From Cloeon dipterum (Eukaryota; Arthropoda; Insecta; Ephemeroptera; Baetidae), in assembly GCF_949628265.1 (NCBI RefSeq), contig NC_088787.1, forward strand, positions 4,826,501-4,890,500: a DNA stretch of 64,000 nucleotides. Reading direction: 5' to 3'. Positions within the stretch are counted from its first letter, which is position 1. Every line of letters begins with the position of its first letter. This document shows positions 11,785 through 24,317 of the stretch, in pieces. The position numbers and the translations under genes are program-made. The notes beneath the pieces are model-generated. The model had not been told where the DNA came from and made no database searches. It saw nothing but the letters and a program-made list of their open reading frames with translations.

Positions 11785-13642
11785 TAACTGTGCCATTTTT
11801 CATTCAATTTTTGATCTGTTGAAAATATCAAAACTCTAAAAAGGCTGAGGTTGTTTTGCTTTATTGAAATATATAAATATTGTCTTTTCGTTTGGTAGTA
11901 TTATGATTTTAATTTTTTGTCTTCATAAATAAGGGTACGTAAGGTATATGGACGCAATTATAAATTTTTTGGAGCAATTAAAGTGATGTAAAAACAAATT
12001 TTCGTAATTGATGAATAAATACAACCTGTAGCTTTATTGTCAAATCAATAGTTTGAAATTAATGTTTAATTTCAATACATTAAATATTGAAAAATCACAA
12101 TCTTGATCAGTTCGCCGCGTGCAGGAAGAGCAGCGTATGCAACCCGCAAGAAGAATGACGTCAGCAATGAATGACAAGGTGGAGGGAAAGGAGACCGCAA
12201 CCAGCGCCACCAATGATTGTCGTGTGTTTCCGATTTAAGCGATCTTAATAGAGCATATATTTTCTATAGAACAATGGTTAGGATTAATTTATAATGAAGA
12301 CGGAGCTGACAAAATTAAGGCTGCAAACCCTGTGTCAATTCCAAAGCCTGTTTGAGACTGCGGTTTAAAACCACAAAATAACAAAATAACTTGAAAATGA
12401 AACACAGAAACATCTCTTGGCTCGGTTTGCGCTATAAAAATGTTGGATTCAAGTGCGAGCCGTGTAAAAGGTATTACAAAAGTGAAAAAATACTAAGAGT
12501 CCACATGAATAACATTCACAAGAGACTGAATTTGAAGCAATACGCACACTGTCCAAAAAGCTACACTGATTTTCCATCCTTGAAAAACCATTTGGCTGCG
12601 GAACACAATTTGATTGAACGCAAATTTGAATCCCATTATTTACAGCAAACTTTAATGATTAAATATTTTACTAAGAAAAAAATCCCTCAAACTCAACAGT
12701 TGCCTTCCATACTTTTATCCCCCTCTTGATTCAAATCAATGGTCTTGCCAAATCTTAGAGTTACGAGTGATGGCAAACACGAAAAAGTGGAAGAGATTCC
12801 AAATCCAACGACTGAATCGCTTTTTCGAATTTCGTCAGCTCGGGAAGAAAAGTTATCGCATTCATCCTCAACTCTCTATCGCCTCAAAATACTGCTTTTC
12901 GTCCAATTTGTGTTGCGGCTTCGACTCTATTGCAAAAGAGACACGGTATGATACAAAAAATGTGATACAATTATGCAAAAACACGAAACTCGTAGTCACC
13001 GCGGGTTGCATACTTCCAATGTTAGCTTTCCCAGAGAATTAAAAGAAAACAGATCAGTTCTATTTTATCAAACGCCATCAACGATTTATTGAAAAATAAA
13101 AAAAACAATATTTAATTCTACAAAAACAGATGTGAACTAGAGAAATAACCAATACTATTTTTATTAATAATTTATTAATTCTATTGCGCACACAGTAAAT
13201 AATTTAAGCTAAGATTTATCAATAAGGAAGCGAATCAAAGATAAAATGCATAAAATGAATACTTTTGTAGATATTAGTTTCCCAACGCGCCATTAAATTT
13301 CGAAGGGAGGGAAGAGTGAGTGCTATTGCTTCTACCGTTCTACCCCTGCCCCTATTTTTATAGCAGATTGATCCGGAGCTGAATTAAATTTAACACTTTT
13401 AATTCATTTTATGAATCAAGATTTAAATATGTGATGAAAAAAAAACAAAAATTAAAAATAAGCTAATATAAATTGCTTCTTCATTTAATTCTTCTCTTTA
13501 AATCGGTATATATTTATCGTAGATTCTTCCGGTGATTCAAACTCCTTTTCGGTTACCCCATTATCAACCTGACGAACCTATAACTACCTTCACCACCTGC
13601 AGCTGTTTCGATATCTCATTCGCGCCATTTGGAGTTGCCGTG
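11785..13642. other. Spacer between ZNF1 and ZNF2
   Basis: Downstream block shared with the other units ('ttgatcagttcgccgcgtgcaggaagagc', 'aatgacgtcagcaat') near 12100-12190, then 'gacggagctgacaaaattaaggctgc' at about 12300-12330, a finger-exon fragment at 12391-12630, and the upstream block of ZNF2 (12930-13640). No intact gene apart from the fragment. Confidence 0.55.
12391..12630 (+). pseudogene. Zinc-finger exon fragment
   Basis: A piece of the large finger exon, covering fingers 10 and 11 and the start of 12 (KCEPCKRYYKSEKILRVHMN, then HCPKSYTDFPSLKNHLAAEH, then LIERKFES). The similarity stops at about 12630 and unrelated AT-rich sequence follows. The second cysteine-bearing finger has lost one zinc ligand (QYAHC in place of HCAHC). 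It is joined on the left directly to the repeated 'accacaaaataac' end of a unit, so a duplication or deletion breakpoint lies at about 12385. It has no ZAD exon of its own. Confidence 0.75.
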
Positions 13643-16600
13643 ATGCCGCTGGTGAAACCGCTCTGCCGAGTTTGCGAGCGTCCGACGGCGGACGGCGCTG
13701 TCCAGGCTGTCCAATTGGACAAGGAGAAGCTGCAGACTTGGTTCTTGAACGTCTGCGGCAATGAATTTGCAGAGGATATCGAGGATGAAAACCTGATTTG
13801 TTATTTCTGCATCTGGCACGCAGATCAGTGAGCTGCATGAGGGATTCAGTTTTATATTAAGTTTTGAGACGACCTTTATATTTTTGAAGGTTTTTGGCCA
13901 AATATGACTGCAGTCTTGAAGATTTGGCTTGGTGGCCACAAGATCTGGTTTATTTGGACGACGAGGCGAAGGAGCTGAGGAGGAAATATCTAGGTACATG
14001 AGCTATAAATTTATTTTGCAACTATAATTAATGGGAGGTAAATTAAACAAATGTTGCCTAAAGGGAGATAGAATTCGGAATGAACGAGAAGGTGATATCA
14101 TTGCGGACTAAGAAATAGTGCAATCTACTAAAGTACATTATACAATTTTTTATTGTGGAAATAAAATAAGCGAATATATTTGGAATAATTATTAATTTCA
14201 CGAAAAAGAGTTAAAAATTTAGGATTTACCGCGGTTAACGAAACATTCCACCCTACAAATACTCTATCTTTCACTCAAAGAAAAAATTCTCATTTTGAGA
14301 CGAAAAAATCGGCTCTCAAGTGAGAGCAAAAAAATTCGTCTCACTTTGAGAGCGAAAAGCGGCCTGCCGCTTTTGCGTCTCAATTTGAGACGAAAAAATC
14401 GGCTCTCAAAAGAGAGCGAAATTTTTCGTCTCACTTTGAGAGCGAAAAGCGGCCGGCCGCTTTTGCGTCTCACTTTGAGACGAAAAAATCGGCTCTCAAG
14501 TGAGAGCGAAATTTTTCGTCTCACTTTGAGAGCGAAAAGCGGCCGGCCGCGTTTCGCTCTCAAAGTGAGACGAAAAAATCGGCTTTCAACTGAGAGCGAA
14601 ATTTTTCGTCTCACTTTGAGAGCGAAATGCGGCCGGCCGCTTTTGCTTCTCAATGTAGAGCCTATTCTGTTTTGTACTTACGATCGGCTATGGCAGGCCC
14701 CGCAGAACTTTATTTTCAATCCATTTGATGATCCGCTTGGCCGAAAAACTTGAAACGTCGATCACGAACAGCATTATTACCGCACTTTTTGCCACTTAGG
14801 GACAATGCACTTGACATAAAACGACCTCAAAACCCGACTAAAAACGCCAGCGTGAGCCCTTGCCGCGAAAATAGACGGACCAGCTGAAACTGAAACTTTA
14901 AAATGTAAACAATGACACTGATAGGCCAATTTTAATTTTTTGGACCAATCACAAATTAGTTCTGGTTATAACCTCACATCCTTGACTTTGACTGGCGCGA
15001 AGTCAGTCTGAAAAAAAATAGAAACAAACTAATTTTTTTCAAATCAAGAGAGATGCCAACAATAATAAAAGTGGAAATAAATTATAAAATAAATACAAAA
15101 TTAATTGAAATAATAAGTGGTATAATAATTAAAATTATGAAAGAGTAAAATATAAATTAATATGGATAAAAGAAATTTAAATTAAAAAAATAAATAATTT
15201 AAACATGAAAATAAATACAGTCTTTAGGAATTATTGTTAAAAAAAAACTTCTTAAATTCAAATCTGGAATATATAACATGCTTCATAAAACGAATAGCAG
15301 GTAGACTGGACACGGCTTAAAGAAGTATACATGGTTAGACTCTCAGTTACACTGTTAGGAATAAACCTTTTTTTAAACCAATTGCTTGCATAATTTTGAA
15401 TGTTAATTTTGATTAAATCTTTAGAAATCTAGAGTCGGCCACAGGGACATCATAGATTTCAATTTCACGTACAAATTTACATGTTTTAATGTTTCCTGAG
15501 CGGCATATTAACAATGAGCAACATAATTTGAATCAATCTGGCATATTTTTTGGATGAGGACTGTCATCAGTGATGTAAATTAGTGATTAGAAGCATCGTT
15601 TTCGTCTTCTTTCATGACAGTATGGACCTGCTTTTAACTTGGACATTTTATCAAGAATTTTAATTTTAACCCACCAATTCTAATTAATCTGAATTGAATA
15701 TATTTAAACCATCTCAATTAAGAAAAAACATAATAACGGCGCATCTCTTCCAAATTTCCGCAAATTTGCCTGAAACTGCCCCAATGGTAAAATGTGATAA
15801 CATGCACCAGAAAAGTAAAATATTGCTACAAATAAAAATTTTGAGACATTTATGCATAGATTGACCAGCAAGCCAGGATTTCCCGGGAATTTGTTTTCAG
15901 GCTTCTGGGATATCACGCAAATAATTAGAACATTGTCCCGGGACTGGGCCGAACCCGGCAAATAATTTTCGAAGAAGTCAAACTCGCAACAACAAAAATA
16001 ATCCCGATGGACGCTCTATTTTAAACCGTCTAGATTTAGAAATTAATAATAATGGCGCAGTTCTCCGCGAATTTGGAAATTGATTGGTCGCGATTTGTTT
16101 TTTGAATTTTTATGAGACAATTACGTTTGCTTTTAAAATTGAAATTTACACTGCCCAACCTAGTTTACGTCCCTGGGCGACTTTTCATTTTAAAAACATT
16201 CACAGGTCGAAGGTCAAGGTCCCCTTTAGCAAAATTATTTGAAATTTTAAAATTGAAAAGGTTGATCGTAAATATCTGCAACAGCACAACAAGTTCCAAA
16301 GCTCCAGTGGCGATTGTTTTGCTGCAATTCGAATTTGAAGTCAAAAAATCGCGTCCAATCAATTTTTTTATTTGTAGCAATATGTTTTCCTTTCCTGGTG
16401 CATGTTATCACATTTTACCATCGGGGCAGTTTCAGGCAAATTTGCGGAAATTTGGAAGAGATGCGCCGTTATTATGTTTTTTCTTAATTGAGATGGTTTA
16501 AATATATTCAATTCAGATTAATTAGAATTGGTGGGTTAAAATTAAAATTCTTGATAAAATTTCCAAGTTAAAAGCAGGTCCATACTGTCATGAAAGAAGA

Positions 16601-19268
16601 CGAAAACGATGCTTCTAATCACTAATTTACATCACTGATGACAGTCCTCATCCAAAAAATATGCCAGATTGATTCAAATTATGTTGCTCATTGTTAATAT
16701 GCCGCTCAGGAAACATTAAAACATGTAAATTTGTACGTGAAATTGAAATCTATGATGTCCCTGTGGCCGACTCTAGATTTCTAAAGATTTAATCAAAATT
16801 AACATTCAAAATTATGCAAGCAATTGGTTTAAAAAATGGTTTATTCCTAACAGTGTAACTGAGAGTCTAACCATGTATACTTCTTTAAGCCGTGTCCAGT
16901 CTACCTGCTATTCGTTTTATGAAGCATGTTATATATTCCAGATTTGAATTTAAGAAGTTTTTTTTTAACAATAATTCCTAAAGACTGTATTTATTTTCAT
17001 GTTTAAATTATTTATTTTTTTAATTTAAATTTCTTTTATCCATATTAATTTATATTTTACTCTTTCATAATTTTAATTATTATACCACTTATTATTTCAA
17101 TTAATTTTGTATTTATTTTATAATTTATTTCCACTTTTATTATTGTTGGCATCTCTCTTGATTTGAAAAAAATTAGTTTGTTTCTATTTTTTTTTCAGAC
17201 TGACTTCGCGCCAGTCAAAGTCAAGGATGTGAGGTTATAACCAGAACTAATTTGTGATTGGTCCAAAAAATTAAAATTGGCCTATCAGTGTCATTGTTTA
17301 CATTTTAAAGTTTCAGTTTCAGCTGGTCCGTCTATTTTCGCGGCAAGGGCTCACGCTGGCGTTTTTAGTCGGGTTTTGAGGTCGTTTTATGTCAAGTGCA
17401 TTGTCCCTAAGTGGCAAAAAGTGCGGTAATAATGCTGTTCGTGATCGACGTTTCAAGTTTTTCGGCCAAGCGGATCATCAAATGGATTGAAAATAAAGTT
17501 CTGCGGGGCCTGCCATAGCCGATCGTAAGTACAAAACAGAATAGGCTCTACATTGAGAAGCAAAAGCGGCCGGCCGCATTTCGCTCTCAAAGTGAGACGA
17601 AAAATTTCGCTCTCAGTTGAAAGCCGATTTTTTCGTCTCACTTTGAGAGCGAAACGCGGCCGGCCGCTTTTTGCTCTCAAAGTGAGACGAAAAATTTCGC
17701 TCTCACTTGAGAGCCGATTTTTTCGTCTCAAAGTGAGACGCAAAAGCGGCCGGCCGCTTTTCGCTCTCAAAGTGAGACGAAAAATTTCGCTCTCTTTTGA
17801 GAGCCGATTTTTTCGTCTCAAATTGAGACGCAAAAGCGGCAGGCCGCTTTTCGCTCTCAAAGTGAGACGAATTTTTTTTGCTCTCACTTGAGAGCCGATT
17901 TTTTCGTCTCAAAATGAGAATTTTTTCTTTGAGTGTTATTGCTGCAATTTTATAGATACATTATAGCATCTTATTAAATCAATTATCTTTTATTCCGAAT
18001 TTTTAGACGGATTAATTGTTACAGAGGGAAAAGCAGAGCAGTGCTGGGTGCAACTGAAAAAGATTGAGTTGCCGAAAAGCGAGACAGACGAACATGAAGA
18101 ACATGAGGTAAAGAATGATGGTCAAAAGAGCAAGAAGAAATGTTTCTACTGTGGACAAGTTGTCGCGATTATTAGTATTCATGTGAGAAATATGCATGAA
18201 AATGCAATCAGGTGTGACTATAAGAATTGTGTCACATATTTCCACACTGTCGAGGATAAGGACAAACACACCAAGCAAGTGCATGAAAAGTCTCAAGCGA
18301 AGAAATTGTTCAAGTGCAATTTTTGCGAGAAAGAGTTTTGGAGGTCCGAATACTTCAGAGGGCATATTCGTCGGTTTCATTCTGAGTTTCTGGTTCGATG
18401 CGCTTTTCATGGTTGCCTTTCATACTTCAAAACCGAATTCGACATGAAGAATCACTTTGATTCAGTTCACAAGATGGAAGACGAGAGAAAAATCTTTAAG
18501 TGTCAGCATTGTGAGCGTAAATTCTCATGGAGTAGCCATTTGAAGACTCACATTTCTCGTTTCCATTTGCCCAAGACAGTCAAGTGTGACAAGTGTGAAA
18601 ATATGTTTGCATCCAAGCAACTTCTGGCTCAGCATGTCAATGAGAAACATTTGTTTTGGATGTGCAAAATTTGCAATTCAAACGTCGCTGTAAAATATAG
18701 GAAATATCATTTGAAAAAGACCGCGTGCAAGCGCTGCAAGAATGAATTTGAATGCTCAGGTATGTACCGAACGCACTTGAAAACATGCAGAAAATCTCTT
18801 TTTAAATGTCAAAAATGCCCAAAGACTTATAAGAAGCATTTTTCCCTGAAATACCACATGAAAATGAAACACAGAAACATCTCTTGGCTCGGTTTGCAGT
18901 ACAAAAATCTTGGATTCAAGTGCGAGCCGTGCAAAAGGTACTACAAAAGTGAAAAATATTTGAAAACCCACTTGAACCACATTCACAAGAGACTGAATTT
19001 AAAGCACTGCGCACACTGTCCCAAAAGCTTTACTGATTTTGCACAACTGAAAAACCACTTGGCCGAGATGCATTTTTTGATTGAGCGCAAATTTGAATGT
19101 GAACAGTGTGAACGGAAATTTGTTTCCTCTTCTTTCTTGGCTAAACATAAAAGAGGTGCACATTTGAAAAACAAAATTCTGGACACTTGCAAGGTGTGCG
19201 GAAAGTCAATGTTTCGCCAAAGTGTGAAAAGACATTGTCTGACAATTCACGGCATAGACAATCCTTAA
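13643..19268 (+). CDS. ZNF2: ZAD plus 13 C2H2 zinc fingers, with a transposon-like insert in intron 2
   Basis: Exons 13643-13827, 13890-13993 and 18025-19268 join in phase (CA|G, G|AG) for 510 residues. The ZAD is PLCRVCERP...LICYFCIWH, one codon longer at the exon-1 end than in ZNF1 and ZNF3. The third exon has exactly the 1244 nt of its paralogues and encodes about 13 fingers ending CKVCGKSM..HCLTIH. The remarkable point is intron 2: it is 4.0 kb, against about 0.4-0.65 kb in the paralogues, because a 3664-bp inverted-repeat element occupies 14272-17935. Coding exons show no disruption, so the gene is probably still functional provided the intron can be spliced. Role as DNA-binding nuclear protein is inferred from domains. 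Confidence 0.8.
14281..14650. repeat. 90-bp tandem subrepeats, left arm tip
   Basis: About four units with an exact 90-bp period: the 12-bp palindrome gcggcc(t/g)gccgc recurs at 14359, 14449, 14539 and 14629. Each unit also carries smaller inverted pairs such as ctctcaagtgagag and ctcactttgagag. Since 90 is divisible by three, long frames appear on both strands; these are not genes. Confidence 0.85.
15842..16357. other. Unique core of the foldback-like element
   Basis: About 515 bp between the two arms with no inverted counterpart. No protein domain could be recognised; the frame at 16112-16501 runs from the core into the right arm and shows no similarity I recognise. Confidence 0.6.
17565..17925. 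repeat. 90-bp tandem subrepeats, right arm tip
   Basis: Reverse-complement counterpart of 14281-14650, with the same spacing of gcggccggccgc palindromes. The arms differ at only scattered bases. Confidence 0.85.
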
Positions 19269-20836
19269 CTTTGCTATTTTTTCATACAAATGATGATCTG
19301 TTGAAAATATCAGCATTGTAAAAAGGTGGAAGTTGTTTTGCAATAATTAAATTAATAAATATTGTCCTTTCATTCGGTGGAATTATGGTTTAAATGTTTT
19401 TTCTTTATAAAAAAAGGGTAAGGTATGGACAATTATACTTTTATGTAGCAATAAGTGATGTAATAACAAATTTTCTAAATTGATGAATAAATACAAACTG
19501 TAGCTTTATTCTCAAATAAATAGTTTGAAATCAAAGTTTAATTTCACTTTATTATAAATGTAGAAAAATCACAATCTTGATCAGCTCGCCGCGTGCAGGA
19601 AGAGCATCCCGCAAGAAGAATGACGTCAGCAATAAATGACCAGGTGGAGGGAAAGGAGACCGCAACGCAACCAGCGCCACCAATGATTGAACGTGCGCTT
19701 CCGATTTAAGCGATTTGGGAGCATATATTTTTTTAGAACAATCATTGAGATAAATTTATAATGAAGATGGAGCTGACAAAATTAAGGCTGCAAAACATGT
19801 GTCAATTCCAAAGCCTGTTTGAGACTGCGGTTTAAAACCACAAAATAACCAAATTTCACGAAAATTATGTTGGTCATGTTAGAAATCAATTATAGAGGTT
19901 GTGGGCATTGGACATCGGACGTGAATCTGGTTACTTAATTCCAATGGCACGACGGCACCGTTTTTTCCAAGGACAGTCTGTTGTGGTGCAAATCACACGG
20001 AGACCCTGACGATTCCGGTGCAGGTCACGTTACCTGCATGATGTACCTTCCAAGTAAACTCATTGATAATGAGTTGCTCGACGTCGAATGCAAAAATGCA
20101 AAACAAATTTTTTATTTTTTTTGTGCGCTACCTCCAAACCATGAAAGCTACTAGCTCGCTGATACAATTATTCCCTGTAATCATTTGAAATATTTGATTA
20201 AACTGAATAATTAAAGATGACGCTTTTCATTTGTTGGTTTTATTTTAACTGCAAAAGAGACGCGGTCAAAAACAAATTTGAAAATAATATGCAAAACGTG
20301 AAACTCGCAGTCACCACAAGTTGCTTACTACCAATTTTAATAAATTATATTTTATCATTCGCCATCAACTATAAAACAAAATTTGTTTAAAAACAAATAT
20401 CGAACCGTTTGTAATAATGCATTATTTTAGCTTATTTGAACAGTAAAAAATGGAAGTAAATATACAGGAAATTTGAAGTGAAATAACTATAAAATTTTGC
20501 AGTTTCAGAACGCGCCATTAAGATTTAAAGGGAGAGAAGAGTGAGCACTAATGCTTCTACCCCTGCCGCCTGATTTTTACAGAATGTTGATCTGGAGCTG
20601 AATTAACTAAGAATTTTATGTATCAAATATGTAAATTTAAGACGAAAATTTAAAAGATATATATTTTTAAATTATTTGCTTTAATTCTTATTTAATTGTT
20701 CTATTTAAAATCAGTATATTTAGTGAAGTTTCGTCTATCAATTCCTTCTCCTTTTCGTTTACCCTGTTATCCACCTGACTGCCCTGACGAACTGCAGCTG
20801 TTTCGATATCTCATTCGCGCCATTTCAGTTGCCGTG
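19269..20836. other. Spacer between ZNF2 and ZNF3 with a lectin fragment
   Basis: Repeats the unit order seen after ZNF1: 'cagctcgccgcgtgcaggaagagc' near 19585, 'atgacgtcagcaataaatgacc' near 19620, 'gatggagctgacaaaattaagg' near 19765, then the lectin fragment (19895-20155), 'ctgcaaaagagacgcggt' near 20250, and the ZNF3 upstream block from about 20515. Confidence 0.55.
19895..20155 (+). pseudogene. C-type lectin last-exon fragment
   Basis: Closely similar to 8570-8805 (DIGRESGY, ATGGCACGACGGCACCG, GAGTTGCTCGACGTCGAATG) but broken by small insertions: extra bases after 'ggttact', a duplicated 'atgatgtacc', and a duplicated 'aaaatgcaaaa'. No upstream lectin exons are seen. It sits at the same place relative to the next ZNF gene as the intact lectin does to ZNF1. 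Confidence 0.75.
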
Positions 20837-22798
20837 ATGCCGCTGGTGAAGCCGCTCTGCCGCGTTTGCGAGCGTCCGACGGCGGACGGCGCTGTCCAGG
20901 CTGTCCAATTGGACAAGGAGAAGCTGCAGACTTGGCTCCTAAATGTTTGTGGCTATGAATTTGCCGACGGAATCGAGGATGAAGATCTGATCTGCTTTTT
21001 CTGCATCTGGCATGCTGAGTACGAGCTATGCAGTGGCATTCATTTTTTTTTAATTTTTAATGACGATTTTTATAGGTTTCATGCTAAATATGTCAGCGAG
21101 TTCGAAGCTTTGGATTGGTGGCCGCAAGATTCGGTTTATTTAGACGACGTGGCGAAGGATCTGAGGAGGAAGTATCTAGGTAAATTAGCTTTACATTTTT
21201 TTATTTTATAACTATATGCGGTAGGTAACTGTTAAAAATGCTAGAAAGAGAAAAATAGAGATAGAATTCGGAATAAACGAGTAAGGAAATTATTACGGAT
21301 TAAGAAATATAGCAGAATCAACTGGAACGCAAATCGTATATTATTATTGAAATGAGTGAAATTATATATTAGGGATAATTTATTAATTTATAATTTCACG
21401 ACAAAGTGGTAGAAATTACAAATTTGCCGCGGTTGATTCCAGCCTTCAAACGCGTTATATCTTTCTAGGTCAAAATTTGATAGAAACATATTTGTATGTT
21501 ATTAAATAAATTATCTTTTATTTCCGAATATCGGTATGTATTAATTGTTAACAGAAGGAAAAGCAGAGCATTGCTGGGTGCAGCTGGAGAAGATTAAGTT
21601 GCCGAAAAGCGAGAAGGAAGAAAATGCAGAGCACCAGGCAAATCCAAGCGATCGAGAGTGCGGGAGAAAATGTTTCTACTGTGGACAAGTTGTCGCTGAC
21701 ATTAGTAGTCATATGCGAAAAAAACACGCAAATGCAATCAGGTGTGACTATCAGAATTGTGCAACATATTTCCACACTGTTGAAGAAAAGGAGAGCCACA
21801 CCAAAGAGGTGCATGAAAAATCAAAAGCAAAGAAATTGATCAAGTGCAACTTTTGCGAGAGAGAGTTTCGGTGGTCCAATAACATCAGAAAACATATTCG
21901 TCGTGTTCATTCGGAATTTCCGGTACTATGTGATTCTCATGGTTGCCTTTCATACTTCAAAACCGAATCAGACATGAAGAATCACTTTGATTCAACACAC
22001 AAGAAAGAAGACGAGCAAAAAGTCTTTAAGTGTCAGTATTGCAAGTATAAAACCTCAAAGAATAACCATTTGACGACTCATATTTCTCATTTTCATTTGC
22101 CCAAGACAGTCAAGTGTGATAAGTGTGACAAAATGTTTGCCTCGAAGCAACTTCTTGCCAGGCATGTCAATAAGCAACATACATTTTGGATGTGCAAAAT
22201 TTGCAATTCAAATGTCACTGTGGAATCTAGGACAAATCATTTGAAAAAGACCGCGTGCCAGCGTTGCAAGAATGAATTTGAATGCTCAGGTTTGTACCAA
22301 TCGCATTTGAAAACATGCAGAAAAACTCTTATGAAATGTCAAAAATGTCCAAAGAGTTTCCAATATCCATTTGAACTGAAATACCACTTGAAAATTAAAC
22401 ACAGAAACAATTCCATGCGTGGTTTGCAGTACAAAAATCTTGGATTCAAGTGCCAGCCGTGCAAAAGGTACTACAAAAGTGAAAAACTACTTAGAGTCCA
22501 CTTGAATAGCATTCACAAGAAACTGAATTTGAAGCATTGCGCGCACTGTCCCAAAAGCTTCCCTGATTTTGCTCGCTTGAAAAACCACTTGGCGACGGCG
22601 CACTTTTTGATTGAACGAAAATTTGAATGTGAACAGTGTGTACAGAAATTCGTTTCCTCGTATTTCCTGGCCAATCATAAAAGGGAAACACATTTGAAAA
22701 ACAAAATTCTGGACACTTGCAAGGTGTGCGGAAAATCAATTACTCGCCAATGTCTGAAAAGACATTGTCTGACAGTTCACGGCATAGACAATCCTTAA
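20837..22798 (+). CDS. ZNF3: ZAD plus 13 C2H2 zinc fingers
   Basis: Exons 20837-21018, 21076-21179 and 21555-22798 join in phase (GA|G, G|AA) to 509 residues. The ZAD is PLCRVCERP...LICFFCIWH followed by ALDWWPQDSVYLDDVAKDLR. The finger exon is colinear with ZNF1 and ZNF2, but the sixth to eighth fingers differ at several helix positions, as expected for diverging DNA specificity; the fifth is CQYCKYKTSKNNHLTTHISH rather than CERKFSW. The frame is open upstream of the ATG to 20696, so a longer N-terminus cannot be excluded; ATG 20837 is preferred because it is shared by all copies and abuts the ZAD. Nuclear DNA-binding function is inferred from the family. Confidence 0.85.
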
Positions 22799-24317
22799 CT
22801 GTTCCAATTTTTTCATTCAAATGATGAACAGTCGAAAACATCAACATTGTAAAAAGGCTGCGGTTGTTTTGCAATAATTAAATTAATAAATATTGTCCTT
22901 TCATTTGGTAGAATTATGGTTTTAATGTCTTGTCTTGATAAAAAAGGGTAAGGTACGGACAATTATACTTTTTTCGTAGCCATAAGTAATGTAATAACAA
23001 ATTTTCTAAATTGATGAATAAATACAACCTGTAGCTTTATTGTCAAATAAATAGTTTGAAATCAAAGTTAAATTTCATTTCATTAAATATTGAAAAATCA
23101 CAATCTTGATCAGTTCGCCGCGTGCAGGAAGAGCAGCTTATGCATCCCGCAAGAAGAATGACGTCAGCAATAAATGACCAGAGGGAGGGAAAGGAGACCG
23201 CAACCAGCGTCACCAATGCTTGGACGTGTGCTTCCGATTTAAGCGATTTTGGAGCATTATATTTTTTATAGAACAATCATTAAGATTAATTTATAATGAA
23301 GATGGAGCTGACAAAATTAAGGCTGCGAAACATGTGTAAATTCCAAAGCCTGTTTGAAACTGCGGTTTAAAACAACAAAATAACCAAATTTCATCACAAT
23401 TAGTGGTTGTGGGCATTGAACATCGGACGCGAACCTGGCGACTTCCAATGGCACGACGGAATCGAGTTTTCCAAGGACAGTCTGTTCTGGTTCAAATCTG
23501 ACGGTGACCCCGAAGATTTCGGTGCAGGTCTCGAAACGTGCGTACATCTTCCAATGAACAGCATTTCTAATGAGTTGATAAATGTGCAGTGCAAAATATA
23601 TTTTTTAATTTTATTTGTGAGCTGCCTCCGAACCAAGAAAGCTACAAAATCTCTAATATAATAATAATCTGTAATCATTTTTTTACAGCAACACTGGATT
23701 AATAAAGATTACGCTTTTACATTGTAATTTTTTATTTTTAACTGCTAAAGAGACTCGTTGGGAAAATAAAAATATTAAACAATTATTATGCAAAACGCGA
23801 AACTCGCAGTCACCGCGGGTTGCATATACTCCCAATTATCTGGCGCTCCGAAATGTTTGCTCTGTCATTTCCTCAATAATAAAAAAGAGACTCATAAATT
23901 TCTCTAAGAGCTGAGATCAAATAACATAATTTGAATATGGAACAATTCAAAAGGTAAAAGGGTCCAGGAGATTGCAGGCTGTTGGGACGCCGAAAATTTC
24001 GCAGCCGCATTTGCGCCAGTTGAAGTCTCTCGTCGTTTTCCATAGTGCCATTTAGAAGTTTTTTTTATCCAAATAAATTAATATTTTAACCTCACGGAGA
24101 ATGCTTTGACGCTATCCTCTTGTCTCAATTTATGTGAGAGTCAGTATATCTCATCAGGATGTGATTTTTGTTTTTAAACAAGGTATATGTGCAATACAAT
24201 AATGAGAATCTAACAGTTTAAACTTTGTGCTTTTGTTTTATTTCCATTTTTATTTATTGAGTGCCCACAGTGAAATCTATAATATTATTTTAACCGAAAA
24301 ACTTTAAAAACCTGTGT
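22799..24317. other. Spacer after ZNF3 with a lectin fragment
   Basis: Again the unit tail ('cagttcgccgcgtgcaggaagagc' near 23115, 'atgacgtcagcaataaatgacc', 'gatggagctgacaaaattaagg' near 23300) followed by a lectin fragment and 'ctgctaaagagactcg' near 23740. The unit pattern ends at about 23900; nothing gene-like is seen from there to 24317. Confidence 0.5.
23400..23660 (+). pseudogene. C-type lectin last-exon fragment
   Basis: Matches the lectin exon (NIGREPGDFQWHDG, DFGAGLETCVHLPMNSI, ELINVQCK), then loses frame just before the final VCELPPNQ motif, which can still be read in the next frame (ELPPNQESY). No upstream lectin exons accompany it. One deleted base is enough to explain the break. 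Confidence 0.75.

Larger units (their letters stand above)
14272..17935. mobile_element. Foldback-like element, non-autonomous, in ZNF2 intron 2
   Basis: The sequence from 14272 (cactcaaagaaaaaattctc) reads as the reverse complement from 17935 inward. The match continues nearly without gaps to about 15842 on the left and 16357 on the right, so arms of about 1.57 kb flank a unique core of about 0.5 kb. No transposase or other protein domain is present. Flanks allow at most a 2-bp TT target duplication. Paralogous introns of ZNF1 and ZNF3 lack it, so it arrived after the duplication. Very long arms with internal tandem subrepeats at the tips resemble foldback-type DNA elements; the family assignment is inference. 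Confidence 0.8.

Noticed and set aside
14264..14753. Arginine/serine-rich frames on both strands (also 17453-17912)
   Set aside because: Produced by the 90-bp terminal subrepeats of the foldback-like element; both strands open because the period is divisible by three.
16112..16501. 129-codon frame in the element core
   Set aside because: Half of it lies in the inverted arm and matches the frame at 15704-15961 on the other strand; no transposase motif.
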